Shown: positions 7,322 to 16,889 of the stretch, piece after piece
Position numbering within the stretch: the stretch's first letter is position 1
Layout: every line of letters begins with the position of its first letter
Source: Bacillus paramycoides
GTDB lineage: Bacteria > Bacillota > Bacilli > Bacillales > Bacillaceae_G
Length of the DNA: 64,000 nucleotides
Assembly (NCBI RefSeq): GCF_001884235.1
Contig: NZ_MAOI01000123.1
Coordinates: 1 to 64,000 of the forward strand
Direction of reading: 5' to 3'
Position numbers and translations under genes: made by a program
Notes under the pieces: model-generated
The model's input: the letters and a program-made list of their open reading frames with translations, nothing else
Told to the model about the DNA's origin: nothing
The model's database searches: none

Positions 7322-9082
7322 CTATAATGCACCTTCTTTAATTTTCAACTGCTGCGTTGCAAATTCACGGTACATGTCATGCGTTCGTAATAATTCGTCA
7401 TGAGATCCACTACCTGTCAAATTCCCTTTTTCAATAAAGATAATTTTATCTGCATCTACTACAGTAGAAAGTCTATGCGCAATAACTAAAGTCGTTCTAC
7501 CTTTCATTAAGTTATTTAAAGCCTTCTGAACAACCGATTCCGATTTACTATCAAGACTTGAAGTCGCTTCATCTAACATTAGAATTTGCGGATCTCGAAG
7601 CAGTGCTCGAGCAATCGCAATTCGTTGTCTTTGTCCTCCAGAAAGCTTCACACCACGCTCTCCCACTTCTGTTGCATACCCGTTTGGTAAATCATGAATA
7701 AATGCATCAACATACGCCATCGCTGCTACTTTTTCGATTTCTTTATCAGTCACTTCACCTTCAACACCGTAACAAATATTATCACGAATCGTTCCATCAA
7801 TTAACGGACTATCTTGTGAAACGTAACCAATTTGACGTCGCCATGACTGTAATGAATATGCTGTAATTGGTTCTTCCCCTAATTTAATAACACCTTTCGT
7901 TGGCTCATAAAAACGTTCTAACAATGAGAATAAAGTTGTTTTCCCGCTACCACTTGGCCCTACAATTGCCGTTACTTTTCCGGATTCAATCGTGAAATCG
8001 ATATTTTTCAAGACTTTCTCTTCTTCGTTATACTCGAAATGAACATTTTCAATCACTATCGGCTGCTTTGCATTTGTAACTTTCACACCAGTTTCATGGT
8101 CTTCTACTTCATACTCTAAAATTGTATTAATTCTTTCAGTTGCACCAATCGCCTTTTGGAATTGCGTAAAGAACATAGATAACTGACTCATTGGCATTAT
8201 AATTTGAACTAAATATAAAATAAACGCTACAAGTTCACCTGTTGTTAATGCACCACTAGAAACTCGCATTCCACCGTAGCCTACGATAATAACAAGTAAT
8301 GCCATTAATACAAACGACATAACTGGTGAAATTAAAGCTTGCACTTTTCCTTCTTTCAAACCAAATTGCAATAGCTTTTCGATACCTTTATTACCAGTTT
8401 CATATTCTCTTTTTTCTGTATTTGAAGATTTCACTAAGCGAATTTCTGATAGTACTTGTGTTAATACACTAGTAAAAGAAGCCGTTTCATCTTGAAGTGC
8501 TTTTGAAATCTTATACATTTTTCGTCCAAGTGGAACTAAAATTAATACCGATAACGGAATAACCGTTAAAAGTAAAATCGTCATTTTCCAGTCTAAAACA
8601 AATAATACAATTAATGATCCAATAATTGAGATACCGCCTGTTAATAAGTTTGACAAATGCTCAGAAATTAATGTTTTAACAACACCTGTATCATTTGTCA
8701 TACGACTAATTGTATCTCCCGTTCTGTTTTGATCATAATAAGACACTGGTAAGATAAGTACCTTTTTCCATAATCGCTCCCTAAGTCCAGCCACAATTTT
8801 TTGCCCGATATAATTCAGTAAATAAATAGACAACCCTGCAGCAATTGTTTGCATAATAAAGAATGCAACTAATCCAATAATTTGTCCCGTACTAATTGAT
8901 GAAATTGAAAAATTATCGACTAAACCTTTTGTTAACATTGGAATAAACAAACTCGCTCCAGTAGAAAGCAAGCTCATTAATAAAGCGAAAATAAGAATGC
9001 CTTTGGGTGGATTTGTGTCTTGAATGAGACGTAAAAACTGCCTCCAATTCCCTTTTTTCTTTTCTGTATTCCTAACTTCCAT
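7322..9082 (-). CDS. ABC multidrug exporter, BmrA-like half transporter
   Basis: This 586-residue half transporter has six N-terminal membrane helices (about residues 25-320) fused to an ATPase domain. Walker A is [10 protein letters not shown], the signature [10 protein letters not shown], Walker [11 protein letters not shown] and the H-loop IAHRLST. Length and order match homodimeric exporters such as BmrA of B. subtilis, which expel hydrophobic drugs. The ATG is preceded by GAGGAGA. It is a single-gene unit. A 9-bp inverted repeat at 9252-9281 lies in the divergent region and could control this gene or the hydrolase. Confidence 0.92.
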   Translation of the reverse strand: MEVRNTEKKKGNWRQFLRLIQDTNPPKGILIFALLMSLLSTGASLFIPMLTKGLVDNFSISSISTGQIIGLVAFFIMQTIAAGLSIYLLNYIGQKIVAGLRERLWKKVLILPVSYYDQNRTGDTISRMTNDTGVVKTLISEHLSNLLTGGISIIGSLIVLFVLDWKMTILLLTVIPLSVLILVPLGRKMYKISKALQDETASFTSVLTQVLSEIRLVKSSNTEKREYETGNKGIEKLLQFGLKEGKVQALISPVMSFVLMALLVIIVGYGGMRVSSGALTTGELVAFILYLVQIIMPMSQLSMFFTQFQKAIGATERINTILEYEVEDHETGVKVTNAKQPIVIENVHFEYNEEEKVLKNIDFTIESGKVTAIVGPSGSGKTTLFSLLERFYEPTKGVIKLGEEPITAYSLQSWRRQIGYVSQDSPLIDGTIRDNICYGVEGEVTDKEIEKVAAMAYVDAFIHDLPNGYATEVGERGVKLSGGQRQRIAIARALLRDPQILMLDEATSSLDSKSESVVQKALNNLMKGRTTLVIAHRLSTVVDADKIIFIEKGNLTGSGSHDELLRTHDMYREFATQQLKIKEGAL

Positions 9083-9251
9083 TGTCTTTCATCTCCTCGT
9101 TATAAACAAAACTATTATTTCTAAAACTAGAATACGCTATAAATGTAAACTGAATGTAAACACACTTTTTCTATTCTTACAAAATATACATATAAACTCA
9201 TCTTTACAACAAGTATAAATATCTGATATTATTACCAGGTACTTATTATTA

Positions 9252-9281
9252 TTCTATGCGAATTATAGACTACGCATAGAA
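9252..9281. promoter_or_regulatory. Inverted repeat between exporter and hydrolase
   Basis: Perfect 9-base arms TTCTATGCG and CGCATAGAA, separated by 12 bases, sit in the 274-base divergent intergenic region. No T run follows, so an operator is more likely than a terminator. Confidence 0.4.
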
Positions 9282-9356
9282 AATATATAACTAATTTTAT
9301 CAATTAGCTAATTTAAAATACTATATAAATCTCCAGCATCGAAAGGAGTATCCTTT

Positions 9357-10121
9357 TTGCAAACAAATACACATTCCGAAAAGGAAACAATCATTTTTAT
9401 TCATGGATTAGTTGGAAATCGCCGTGCCTTCAAAAAAGAGCATAAACGATTTTCCGCTTCCTACAACATTATAACTTATGACTTATTAGGTCACGGCGAA
9501 GATAAAGGAGAAGATATTGAATTTTCATTGCAGCGGCTCGTAGATCAATTATTAAACTTGTATGAAAAAGAGGGAATTAAAGAGGCACATATTTGCGCTT
9601 TAAGCTATGGCTGTTATATTTCTACAATTTTTGCACAAATGCACCCAGAAAAAGTGTTAAGCATTTGTCATATTGGTGGACATTATAATAATCCTTCCCT
9701 TTTATATAACGTGTTTCAAAAATTTTGGGAAAAGCGAGGAGATGAATATTCCACTTGGCTTTCTCAATATGCAAATACAATTTTCCCAAGCGGAATATTA
9801 AAGGCAAATCCTTTCGCTGTTATTTCACGAAATATTTATTATCGCTTTGGGTTACAATTACATTCGTCTATAATTGCTCAATCATTACGTCATCGCTTAG
9901 AATTCGACTTAAAATCAAAATTAAAAGGACTTCCTCACCCTATATTATGGGTAATGGGTGAACATGATCATCTCTATAAATCTTGTCTTTTTGATTTAAA
10001 GTCCATTCTTCCTAATGTTTTATATAAAGAAATTCCATTGGCTGGACATGCAGCAAATTTGTTTCGTCCAAACTATTTCCATGATTTATATGCTAAATTT
10101 TTGCATGGAAATTTGAAATAA
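9357..10121 (+). CDS. Alpha/beta hydrolase
   Basis: The 254-residue cytosolic protein has the alpha/beta hydrolase fold signals. These are an oxyanion HG motif in IFIHGLVGNRRAF, a nucleophile elbow ALSYG carrying the Ser, an acidic residue in WVMGEHD and a late His in LAGHAAN. The usual first Gly of the elbow is Ala. It could be an esterase, lipase-like or C-C hydrolase; the substrate is not evident. The TTG start is supported by GAAAGGAG eight bases upstream. It is monocistronic, with a terminator at 10156-10190. Confidence 0.85.
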   Translation: MQTNTHSEKETIIFIHGLVGNRRAFKKEHKRFSASYNIITYDLLGHGEDKGEDIEFSLQRLVDQLLNLYEKEGIKEAHICALSYGCYISTIFAQMHPEKVLSICHIGGHYNNPSLLYNVFQKFWEKRGDEYSTWLSQYANTIFPSGILKANPFAVISRNIYYRFGLQLHSSIIAQSLRHRLEFDLKSKLKGLPHPILWVMGEHDHLYKSCLFDLKSILPNVLYKEIPLAGHAANLFRPNYFHDLYAKFLHGNLK

Positions 10122-10155
10122 AGGCTACCCTATATTTCTAGTTTATATAACTATG

Positions 10156-10190
10156 AAAAAGGCTTCCCAAGTTTCCCTGGAAAGCCTTTT
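10156..10190. terminator. Terminator between hydrolase and entFM
   Basis: Imperfect hairpin with outer arms AAAAGGCTT and AAGCCTTTT between convergent genes. Confidence 0.65.
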
Positions 10191-10225
10191 CTCTATACGA
10201 AAAGTAGTTTATAAACTACTTTTTC

Positions 10226-11524
10226 TTAGTATGCTTTTGTGTAACCTGTTAGGTGTTTAGACCAGTAAGAGTTATTAATTGAACTAATTCTTACACCAAC
10301 ACTTTCATTCTCTGCACTAATGAACTGACCGTTTCCTAAGTAAACACCCATGTGAGAAAGACCTGATTTATAAGTGTTAGAGAAGTATACTAAATCACCT
10401 GGTTGTGGATTGCTAGTTTTTGTTTTAGAGCTCCAGTATCCAGCAACTGTTTGACGATCGCCTGAATGACCAGTTTTATTTAATACGTAGTGAATGAATC
10501 CACTGCAGTCGAAACCAGCAGTAGTTTGACCACCAAATACATATGGTGAACCATTTAAAGATCTAGCAAATCCAGCGATTGATGATGTATCTCCACCCGT
10601 TGGCGCTGTTGGTTTTTGTACTTGGTTTTGTCCTTGGTTCGTACCTTGGTTCGTACCTTGGTTACCACCAGTAACTACATTGTTCACTCCGCCTTTTACA
10701 AACTTAACAAAGTCTGCACTTACGTAACCAGTGCGGCCGTTATGGTTAATTTTATACCAACCATTTTCAGCACCAGTAACGTTTAATACTGTACCGTTTG
10801 TTACCCCACCAATTACAGGGTTATATGTAGCTGGACCTGTACGTACTTTTAAAGCACCTGTGTTAACAACATATGAACCACCAGTTTGAACTGTAGTAGT
10901 ATTGTTGTTTGTAGTTGGTTGCTGTGTTTCGTTAGATACAGCTGAACCACCTTTTGTTACGAAGTCTTTACTTACGTATCCAGTTCCACCATTGAAGTTA
11001 ATTTTAAACCAATCTTGAACTTCACCTACAACTTGAACTGTTTTACCTTTGTTTACAGAACCTAAAACAGTATGAGACGCGCTTGGGCCTGTACGTACGT
11101 TTAGTGAAGAAACGTTTACTGTATAAGCACCTGTTCCTTGTTGAACAGTAGTTCCTTTATTGCCACCAGTTGTTACGAAGTCCCCACTTACATAACCTGT
11201 TTGACCATTTACATTAACTTTGAACCAACCGTTTTCTTGTCCGATTACTTGTAGTACTTGACCTTCTTTTACTTTAGAAATAACGTTATGTCCTGTACCA
11301 GCGCCTGAACGTACATTTAATACATCAGCTGTTACTGTGTATTTTAATTCAGAAGTTGTTTCTACATTTTTTGTTTCAGTTACAGTCGTTTGAGTTTGTG
11401 TTTGAGCTTGTCCATTAATTTCTTTTAGCGCATCATTTGAAACTTGTGCATGAGCAGAATCCATTCCAGGAACTGCTACGCCTGCTACAGACGCTGCTGC
11501 TAAACCTGCGATTACTTTTTTCAT
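10226..11524 (-). CDS. entFM: Cell wall-binding NlpC/P60 protein EntFM (CwpFM)
   Basis: The 432-residue secreted protein starts with a signal peptide ending near AHA (residues 24-26). Three bacterial SH3 domains follow (about 60-117, 132-189 and 216-273), each with LNVR/LKVR-x-G and GYVS-x-DFV. A Gln/Asn/Thr-rich linker leads to a C-terminal NlpC/P60 domain (about 312-432) with catalytic Cys340 in FDCSGF and His391 in SHMGVYLG. It is the B. cereus protein once called enterotoxin FM. It is now regarded as a putative peptidoglycan hydrolase affecting cell shape, adhesion and virulence. The linker at 287-301 contains short NQGT repeats. The ATG lies after AGGAAG. The long upstream region suggests complex control. 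Confidence 0.95.
   Translation of the reverse strand: MKKVIAGLAAASVAGVAVPGMDSAHAQVSNDALKEINGQAQTQTQTTVTETKNVETTSELKYTVTADVLNVRSGAGTGHNVISKVKEGQVLQVIGQENGWFKVNVNGQTGYVSGDFVTTGGNKGTTVQQGTGAYTVNVSSLNVRTGPSASHTVLGSVNKGKTVQVVGEVQDWFKINFNGGTGYVSKDFVTKGGSAVSNETQQPTTNNNTTTVQTGGSYVVNTGALKVRTGPATYNPVIGGVTNGTVLNVTGAENGWYKINHNGRTGYVSADFVKFVKGGVNNVVTGGNQGTNQGTNQGQNQVQKPTAPTGGDTSSIAGFARSLNGSPYVFGGQTTAGFDCSGFIHYVLNKTGHSGDRQTVAGYWSSKTKTSNPQPGDLVYFSNTYKSGLSHMGVYLGNGQFISAENESVGVRISSINNSYWSKHLTGYTKAY
10629..10664. repeat. 12-base tandem repeat in entFM linker
   Basis: Units of CCTTGGTTCGTA, with degenerate neighbours CCTTGGTTTTGT, repeat in frame and encode NQGT/NQGQ units between the last SH3 domain and the NlpC/P60 domain. 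In-frame slippage here would change linker length only. Confidence 0.7.
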
Positions 11525-12131
11525 AAGTTGTCTTTACTTCCTTTCCCTACTATCCTCTTGAGAAAAACTATAAACTTAATACTTTACAATATTATCAAAG
11601 TAAAATATTCATCCAGTTCCATTTTTTAGCAAGAGTTTTATTTTTCACACGTCGTTCATTTTAAACGAATGAAGTGAATTCCGTGTGAACTTCATGTGAA
11701 CTTTACCATTAAACAGTGTGTTTTTGCAACGATTTTTTCAAATTTCTTATGTATTACATCAAAATCCAATACCTTATTAATTATTTTAATATAAAATTCA
11801 CACTTTATATCAAACATAAAAATTTCATTAATCTAATGTAAATACACAATGGTTTTCTAGAAAGTTCTTTTCATGAGGCATATTCTTATCATGACAAAAA
11901 ATACTTCGTTTATCAATAGTATAATATTTTAAGAAAATTAATTTTCTATATTATCTATGATTTTAAACAAAGTGATAATTTGTAAGATTTCACACACAAA
12001 AATCCCGTCCCACTCGTGAGCATTCCAATTCCAAAAACACAATTGACTATTTGTTTTTTTTACTAACTATGGAATCATTAGGGATTAATTGATAAAATAT
12101 GTATAGTCACATAAAAAGAGGAGTTACATTC
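11525..12131. promoter_or_regulatory. Long AT-rich upstream region of entFM
   Basis: About 600 bases without a supported gene. It separates entFM (leftward) from a small rightward gene and must hold both promoters. A short dyad TTCATT-N6-AATGAA lies at about 11648-11671. No PlcR-type palindrome, riboswitch core or longer open frame was found. Confidence 0.4.
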
Positions 12132-12302
12132 GTGGAAAAAATTATAGACGATCACATAAATAATAATATCGAACTATACTATGCTCTTACGCGATTATTA
12201 TCATTTACAACATTTAAAAAGGTAACAACTATTGAAACAAAGAAATACGAATTAAAAGAGCAGATGAAAACAATTCAGCATACAAGCTCATACCATGTAT
12301 AA
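12132..12302 (+). CDS. Small conserved-looking hypothetical protein, 56 aa
   Basis: The 56-residue protein (start VEKIIDDHINNNI, end TSSYHV) is charged, probably helical and cytosolic, with no recognised domain. The frame extends to an ATG at 12099, but the GTG at 12132 is preferred because AGAGGAG lies eight bases before it. A perfect terminator begins at the stop codon, which strongly supports a real transcript. Function is not assignable. Confidence 0.65.
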   Translation: MEKIIDDHINNNIELYYALTRLLSFTTFKKVTTIETKKYELKEQMKTIQHTSSYHV

Positions 12303-12336
12303 GAAGGTGAACAGATTATATCTCTGTTCACCTTCT
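12302..12336. terminator. Terminator of 56-aa gene
   Basis: Perfect 13-base arms AGAAGGTGAACAG and CTGTTCACCTTCT followed by a T-rich tract. It probably also serves the convergent nitroreductase gene. Confidence 0.88.
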
Positions 12337-12356
12337 ATTTTTCATTTTATTTTATT

Positions 12357-12956
12357 TTATTTGTAAATTTTCACACGAGTTTCTAATGGCTGTGATTCCT
12401 TATCCCCTGCAGAGACCACTGGTTTACCAAATGGCATTTGCGCAATTAACTTCCAGCTTTCTGGTACATCCCATTCTTTTCTTACTTCATCATCAACTAA
12501 CGGATTGTAATGTTGTAATGTAGCACCAAAACCTTCAATTTCTAATGCTGTCCAAACCGCAAATTGCAACATTCCTGAAGATTGTTGAGACCATGTAGGG
12601 AAATTGTCTTTGTATAACGCAAAGTTCTCTTGCAAACTTTCTACTACTTTACTATCTTCGAAATATAAAACTGTTCCATAGCCACTTTTAAATGCATTCA
12701 TTTTCTCTTCAGTAGGGGCGAAATTATTTTCAGGTACAATTTTTCGTAACGTTTCTTTCGTAATATCCCATAATTTGTCGTGTTGTTCACCTAGTAATAC
12801 AACAACTCTTGCACTTTGAGAATTAAAAGCCGAAGGTGTATGTTTCACAGCATGATAAATCACTTCTTGAATTCTTTCATCAGAAACTACTTGCTCTTTA
12901 CTTATCGCATAAATAGATCTTCTGTCTTCAAGTGCTGAGTAAAAATCTTTTGCCAT
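12357..12956 (-). CDS. Nitroreductase family protein
   Basis: The 199-residue protein belongs to the FMN-dependent nitroreductase superfamily, in the HBN1/Frm2-like group. It has N-terminal RRSIY, the AFNSQSARVVVLL flavin-site segment and the GFGATLQHYNP block. It should reduce nitro compounds or act as a general NAD(P)H:acceptor oxidoreductase. A second copy of the same type lies at 44676. The open frame includes five extra residues, but GGAGGGAA seven bases before the ATG at 12956 fixes the start. It is monocistronic. Confidence 0.9.
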   Translation of the reverse strand: MAKDFYSALEDRRSIYAISKEQVVSDERIQEVIYHAVKHTPSAFNSQSARVVVLLGEQHDKLWDITKETLRKIVPENNFAPTEEKMNAFKSGYGTVLYFEDSKVVESLQENFALYKDNFPTWSQQSSGMLQFAVWTALEIEGFGATLQHYNPLVDDEVRKEWDVPESWKLIAQMPFGKPVVSAGDKESQPLETRVKIYK

Positions 12957-13123
12957 CACAATTCCCTCCAAATTTTATTTGAGGCAGTATCATATGTACG
13001 AAGCATATAATGCCCCTTAAACTTATCAATAATAAGTTCTTAACTTAATATTATCAACAAACAAAAACAAACTCAAATGATATCCCTTAATTTTTCACTT
13101 CCTATACTTCAAAAAACAAAAAA

Positions 13124-13163
13124 ACAGCTTATCGTCATCCAAATCAGGATTCAAATAAGCTGT
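13124..13163 (-). terminator. Terminator of D,D-carboxypeptidase gene
   Basis: Arms ACAGCTTAT and ATAAGCTGT with an inner pairing of ATCC/GGAT. On the minus strand they are followed by a run of seven T. Confidence 0.82.
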
Positions 13164-13201
13164 CTGTATTTTTTATATAGCGACCTACATTATTCCTTCA
13201 C

Positions 13202-14155
13202 TTAATTAACCAATTGAAACGCATAGGACATTAGCTTTTGTGTTTCTGTAAAACGTTTTGTTTTACCTTTTGTGCCCATGACAACTGTAATAATACGACT
13301 ATCACCTTGTTTTGCAGTACCTGTAAAACAATACCCTGCGCTATCTGTAAATCCTGTTTTCAGTCCGTCCATTCCTTCTATATATAAACCTTTATTATTC
13401 TTGTTTAACATTTCATTTGTGGTTTTAACATTAATATTATTAAATGCTAACTGACTTTGACTTAAGTGCGTCACTTCTAATATCTCTGGATAATCTTTTA
13501 TAAGATGATACGCTAATTTAGCTACGTCAGCTGCTGTCATTTTTGTTTCACTTCCATCAGGCTCCTGCAATCCGGAAGCATTCGCGAATTTTGCTTTATC
13601 TGACATTTCTAACTGCTTCGCTTTTTCATTCATTAGTTGGACGAAGTTTTTTTCTGTCTGAGCTATATGTTCTGCTAAAGCGACAGCCGAATTATTAGCC
13701 GACTCAATCATTAACGCATGGTATAAATCATTAACAGTTAATGTGTCATTAACTTGCACTGGAATTTTCGCACCCTCTGTTTGTGCCGCTTTCGCACTTA
13801 TTTTCACTGGATCTTCCCAGCGAACTTTCCCATTATGTATACTCTCTAAAAGAAGATACGCCGTCATCATCTTAGACATACTAGCTGGCGCAAAAGCTTC
13901 ATTTTCATTATATTGATAAATAATATCTCCATCACTCGCATCGATAATCATAGCTGCTTTTGCATCAATTTCCGGTGGGATGTACTTTTGTGGAACTACT
14001 TTTTCAGATAGTCCTGTTTTGGGTAGCTCTGCCACTTGTAAAGGCTGACCCTCTATATTGGTTCCACTCTTTTGAGCTCCTTGGAAAAAGAACCAACATA
14101 TACCCAAAATAATTACTAGTAGGATCGTTACCTTTCCCCATTTTAACCGCTTCAT
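13202..14155 (-). CDS. D-alanyl-D-alanine carboxypeptidase (penicillin-binding protein, S11 family)
   Basis: The 317-residue enzyme trims terminal D-Ala from peptidoglycan stem peptides outside the membrane. An N-terminal anchor helix (about 9-25) is followed by the S11 domain, with catalytic Ser92 and Lys95 in SMSK, SAN at 152-154 and KTG at 266-268. It lacks the C-terminal beta domain and amphipathic anchor of DacA-type enzymes, so membrane attachment is by the N-terminal helix. It is monocistronic. Related short enzymes in bacilli include spore and DacF-like forms, but the exact role here is not determined. Confidence 0.92.
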   Translation of the reverse strand: MKRLKWGKVTILLVIILGICWFFFQGAQKSGTNIEGQPLQVAELPKTGLSEKVVPQKYIPPEIDAKAAMIIDASDGDIIYQYNENEAFAPASMSKMMTAYLLLESIHNGKVRWEDPVKISAKAAQTEGAKIPVQVNDTLTVNDLYHALMIESANNSAVALAEHIAQTEKNFVQLMNEKAKQLEMSDKAKFANASGLQEPDGSETKMTAADVAKLAYHLIKDYPEILEVTHLSQSQLAFNNINVKTTNEMLNKNNKGLYIEGMDGLKTGFTDSAGYCFTGTAKQGDSRIITVVMGTKGKTKRFTETQKLMSYAFQLVN

Positions 14156-14366
14156 TTCAAAACTCCTTTAGCAAACCTTTAATACATTCACATTTAACCA
14201 TAACAACAATTACTTTATATCGTCAAGATTAAATAGCATAATTATTCATCTATAGCAATTATTATTTGAATTCCTTATATATATGCTACACTAAAAATAA
14301 CTAAATTTAAGAATATTCAATAATAACACGAGACAAAAACATTATAAATAGAAAGGATTTCTACAA

Positions 14367-15368
14367 ATGATACTTCCAAAAACATTAGTATACGGTGATA
14401 CAATTGGGATCTACTCCCCCTCTTCACCAATAACATATACTTCTCCAAAAAGGTTTGAGCGAGCGAAATTATACTTACAACAGAAAGGATTTCGCATACT
14501 AGAAGGCTCACTAACAGGTCAATATGATTTTTATCGTTCAGGGAGCATTCAAGAACGTTCAGAAGAACTAAATGAATTGATTAGAAATCCTAACGTTTCG
14601 TGTATCATGTCGACAATTGGAGGAATGAATTCCAATTCATTATTACCTTATATTGATTATGCCGCTTTTCAAAAGAATCCTAAAATAATGATTGGCTATT
14701 CAGACGCAACAGCGTTATTACTAGGAATTTATGCAAAAACAGGAATCCCTACATTTTATGGTCCAGCACTTGTTCCTTCTTTTGGTGAATTTGAGCCTTT
14801 CGTAGATTACACGTACAAATATTTTGCAGATACTTTAATAACTGATCAACCTCTTCCTTACAACATAAACCAGCCGTTATTTTGGTCAGATGAATTTATT
14901 AATTGGGAAGAAAAAACGAAGGAAAAAGAACTTCGACCGAACAATTGGATTTCAGTAATTGGCGGAAAAGCTACTGGACGGATTATTGGTGGGAACTTAA
15001 ACACAATACAAGGTATTTGGGGTAGCCCGTACATGCCACATATTCAAGAAGGTGACATTCTATTTATTGAAGATAGCTCAAAAGATGCAGCTACTATTGA
15101 AAGAAGTTTTTCATTACTGAAGATTAACGGCGTATTTAATAAAGTTTCTGGTATCATCATTGGAAAACATGAACAATTCGATGATTGTGGTACAAATCGA
15201 AAACCCTACGAAATACTACTAGAAGTACTACAAAACCAAGAGATTCCTATTCTAGCTGATTTCGATTGTTGTCATACTCATCCAATGATTACTATGCCAA
15301 TAGGTATTCAAGTGGAGATGGATGCAACAAATAAAACGATACAAATTATAGAACAGTGGAAAATCTAA
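14367..15368 (+). CDS. S66 family LD-carboxypeptidase / MccF-like peptidase
   Basis: The 333-residue cytosolic protein matches peptidase family S66. The nucleophile Ser lies in MIGYSDATALLLG, the catalytic Glu region in LFIEDSSKDAATIERSF and the His in CCHTHPMITMPIG. Family members either cleave the L,D-bond of recycled murein tetrapeptides (LdcA) or inactivate microcin C-like peptidyl nucleotides (MccF). The middle region and length look MccF-like, but the two cannot be separated reliably here. AGAAAGGA precedes the ATG. It is divergent from the carboxypeptidase gene, which hints at cell wall recycling. Confidence 0.88.
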   Translation: MILPKTLVYGDTIGIYSPSSPITYTSPKRFERAKLYLQQKGFRILEGSLTGQYDFYRSGSIQERSEELNELIRNPNVSCIMSTIGGMNSNSLLPYIDYAAFQKNPKIMIGYSDATALLLGIYAKTGIPTFYGPALVPSFGEFEPFVDYTYKYFADTLITDQPLPYNINQPLFWSDEFINWEEKTKEKELRPNNWISVIGGKATGRIIGGNLNTIQGIWGSPYMPHIQEGDILFIEDSSKDAATIERSFSLLKINGVFNKVSGIIIGKHEQFDDCGTNRKPYEILLEVLQNQEIPILADFDCCHTHPMITMPIGIQVEMDATNKTIQIIEQWKI

Positions 15369-15571
15369 AGTACACTACCTCTATTCTCTTCAAAACGAAA
15401 GCTACGTATTGCCTTCTATTGTTTTACATTAGAAGACATGATACTATATATTTTGGAATGTGAAAGAATCAACAAAGACTATTTCAATATGCATTCTATA
15501 TGAATAAGAAGCTATTGATTATATACTTCCACTTTAAATATATGTACTTATACGTAAAAGAGAGTGAATAT

Positions 15572-15913
15572 ATGAAACCTACTATTAAAAACTATGTATT
15601 TCTACATGTAGCCTTCTTGATATATTCTATCATTATGGTTTACATGAAATGGGCTGCGCAATTCCCTATTGCTTCAATCTCATTTTTCATTGCTTATTTC
15701 GGGCTCGTTGTACTTTTATTTGGATATGCAATTCTTTGGCAACAAGTAATTAAGCATTTTGAAATATCAAAAGCATATTCACACCGCGGGATTATTATAC
15801 TATGGTCAATGCTTTGGTCAGTCTTCCTATTTGGAGATACGATACTGTGGAATCATTTACTTGGTGCAGCTATTATTATCGTCGGAATTGTGGTGGTGAC
15901 AAAAGATGAATAG
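15572..15913 (+). CDS. Small DMT/SMR-type membrane protein, subunit 1 of a pair
   Basis: The 113-residue protein has four predicted membrane helices, as in small multidrug resistance and ArnE/F-type EamA half proteins. The open frame begins earlier, but the ATG at 15572 has GAGAGTGA upstream and starts at the first helix. The membrane-embedded Glu typical of EmrE near residue 14 is not obvious, so drug export is uncertain; lipid-linked sugar or metabolite transport is equally possible. It overlaps the next gene by eight bases, which suggests an obligate heterodimer. Confidence 0.75.
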   Translation: MKPTIKNYVFLHVAFLIYSIIMVYMKWAAQFPIASISFFIAYFGLVVLLFGYAILWQQVIKHFEISKAYSHRGIIILWSMLWSVFLFGDTILWNHLLGAAIIIVGIVVVTKDE

Positions 15914-16244
15914 TTATATGTTATTATTGATTTTCGGGATAATTTTAGCCAATTACTCACAAATTTTATTAAAAAAGGCTACTTTACAACAATATGATTC
16001 TAGAATAAAAGAATATGTGAATCCTTATGTCATCATTGGCTACTCTTTATTTGTAATTAATGCCGGATTAAACGTGATTGCCTTAAAGGGGTTAGCATTA
16101 AAACAAGCATCTGCATTAGAATCTTTAAGTTACATCATCATATTAATTTTTGGCTGGTATTTCTTAGGGGAAAAAATAACAAAACGAAAAATCATCGGCA
16201 ACATTATTATCGTCGTTGGTGTAATCGTTTATTGTATACAATAA
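15906..16244 (+). CDS. Small DMT/SMR-type membrane protein, subunit 2 of a pair
   Basis: The 112-residue partner also has four membrane helices, with conserved-looking NYSQILLKKA in helix 1, ALESLSYIIILIFGWYFLGE and a C-terminal ITKRKIIGNIIIVVG. The last two are typical of the ArnE/EmrE-like half of the EamA/DMT superfamily. Translation is coupled to the first gene, with GGTGGTGA inside the upstream frame as its ribosome site. Together the two would form an antiparallel 8-helix transporter. The cargo is unknown. Confidence 0.78.
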   Translation: MNSYMLLLIFGIILANYSQILLKKATLQQYDSRIKEYVNPYVIIGYSLFVINAGLNVIALKGLALKQASALESLSYIIILIFGWYFLGEKITKRKIIGNIIIVVGVIVYCIQ

Positions 16245-16245
16245 T

Positions 16246-16278
16246 AAAAAGATCCGTTTATTACAAACGGATCTTTTT
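16246..16278. terminator. Bidirectional terminator
   Basis: Arms AAAAAGATCCGTTT and AAACGGATCTTTTT between the convergent transporter pair and lipoprotein gene. Confidence 0.88.
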
Positions 16279-16279
16279 A

Positions 16280-16729
16280 TTATTGCCCTAAGTTTTGAAT
16301 TTTATCTTTCAAATCACGAACTTGTTCTATCGTCTGCATGAGCTCAGAGTTTTTAAATTGCTCTACATCTATTTTCCCTTCCTCTACCTTTTTCATAGAG
16401 GCATCAATTAATGTATTTAACTTTTCATTATATCCGACAATTTGCTGGTGAAGATCCTTCGCTACATCTGGTGGTGTTAATTCATTAAAAGCTGGTATAT
16501 CTTGTTTAATTTCACTAAGTTTCGTTTCCAATTCTTTTCGAGCTTCCCCATCATTAATAGCTTTTTCAGCTAATGCTGGTGCTTCATTTGCAAATGCACT
16601 TATTTTATTCACATAGTCTGTCGCCTTTTGAGCATAATCTATGGAGTTCTTCCCTTCCTCTACTAGCGAGCATCCCATTAAACCAATTGAAACTACAATT
16701 GAAAGTAAGATTGCTTTTGTAAACTTCAT
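16280..16729 (-). CDS. Lipoprotein, DUF6376-like
   Basis: The 149-residue protein has a signal peptide with lipobox LMGC (Cys at about residue 20) and is therefore expected to be lipid-anchored outside the membrane. The mature part is almost entirely helical and charged, with a probable coiled coil. A conserved-looking LTPPDVAKDLHQQIVGY segment resembles the small DUF6376 family of bacilli. No enzymatic motif is visible. It starts with ATG after AGGAGG and ends at a strong terminator, so it is monocistronic. Confidence 0.78.
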   Translation of the reverse strand: MKFTKAILLSIVVSIGLMGCSLVEEGKNSIDYAQKATDYVNKISAFANEAPALAEKAINDGEARKELETKLSEIKQDIPAFNELTPPDVAKDLHQQIVGYNEKLNTLIDASMKKVEEGKIDVEQFKNSELMQTIEQVRDLKDKIQNLGQ

Positions 16730-16889
16730 TTTTACCTCCTAAATACTTGTCATACTTTTATACATTTATAAACACATAGTTTTCTTCTTATACATTCTAG
16801 AGAAATCATTTTTCTCCTTTTCAACGTGTATTTCGTACGATATATAATTTTTTACATTTCTACCTCGTGACTACCTTCATTTAAATATA

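Noticed and set aside
11525-12131. PlcR box or riboswitch upstream of entFM
   Set aside because: No TATG-N8-CATA-type palindrome and no known riboswitch core could be read in the region.
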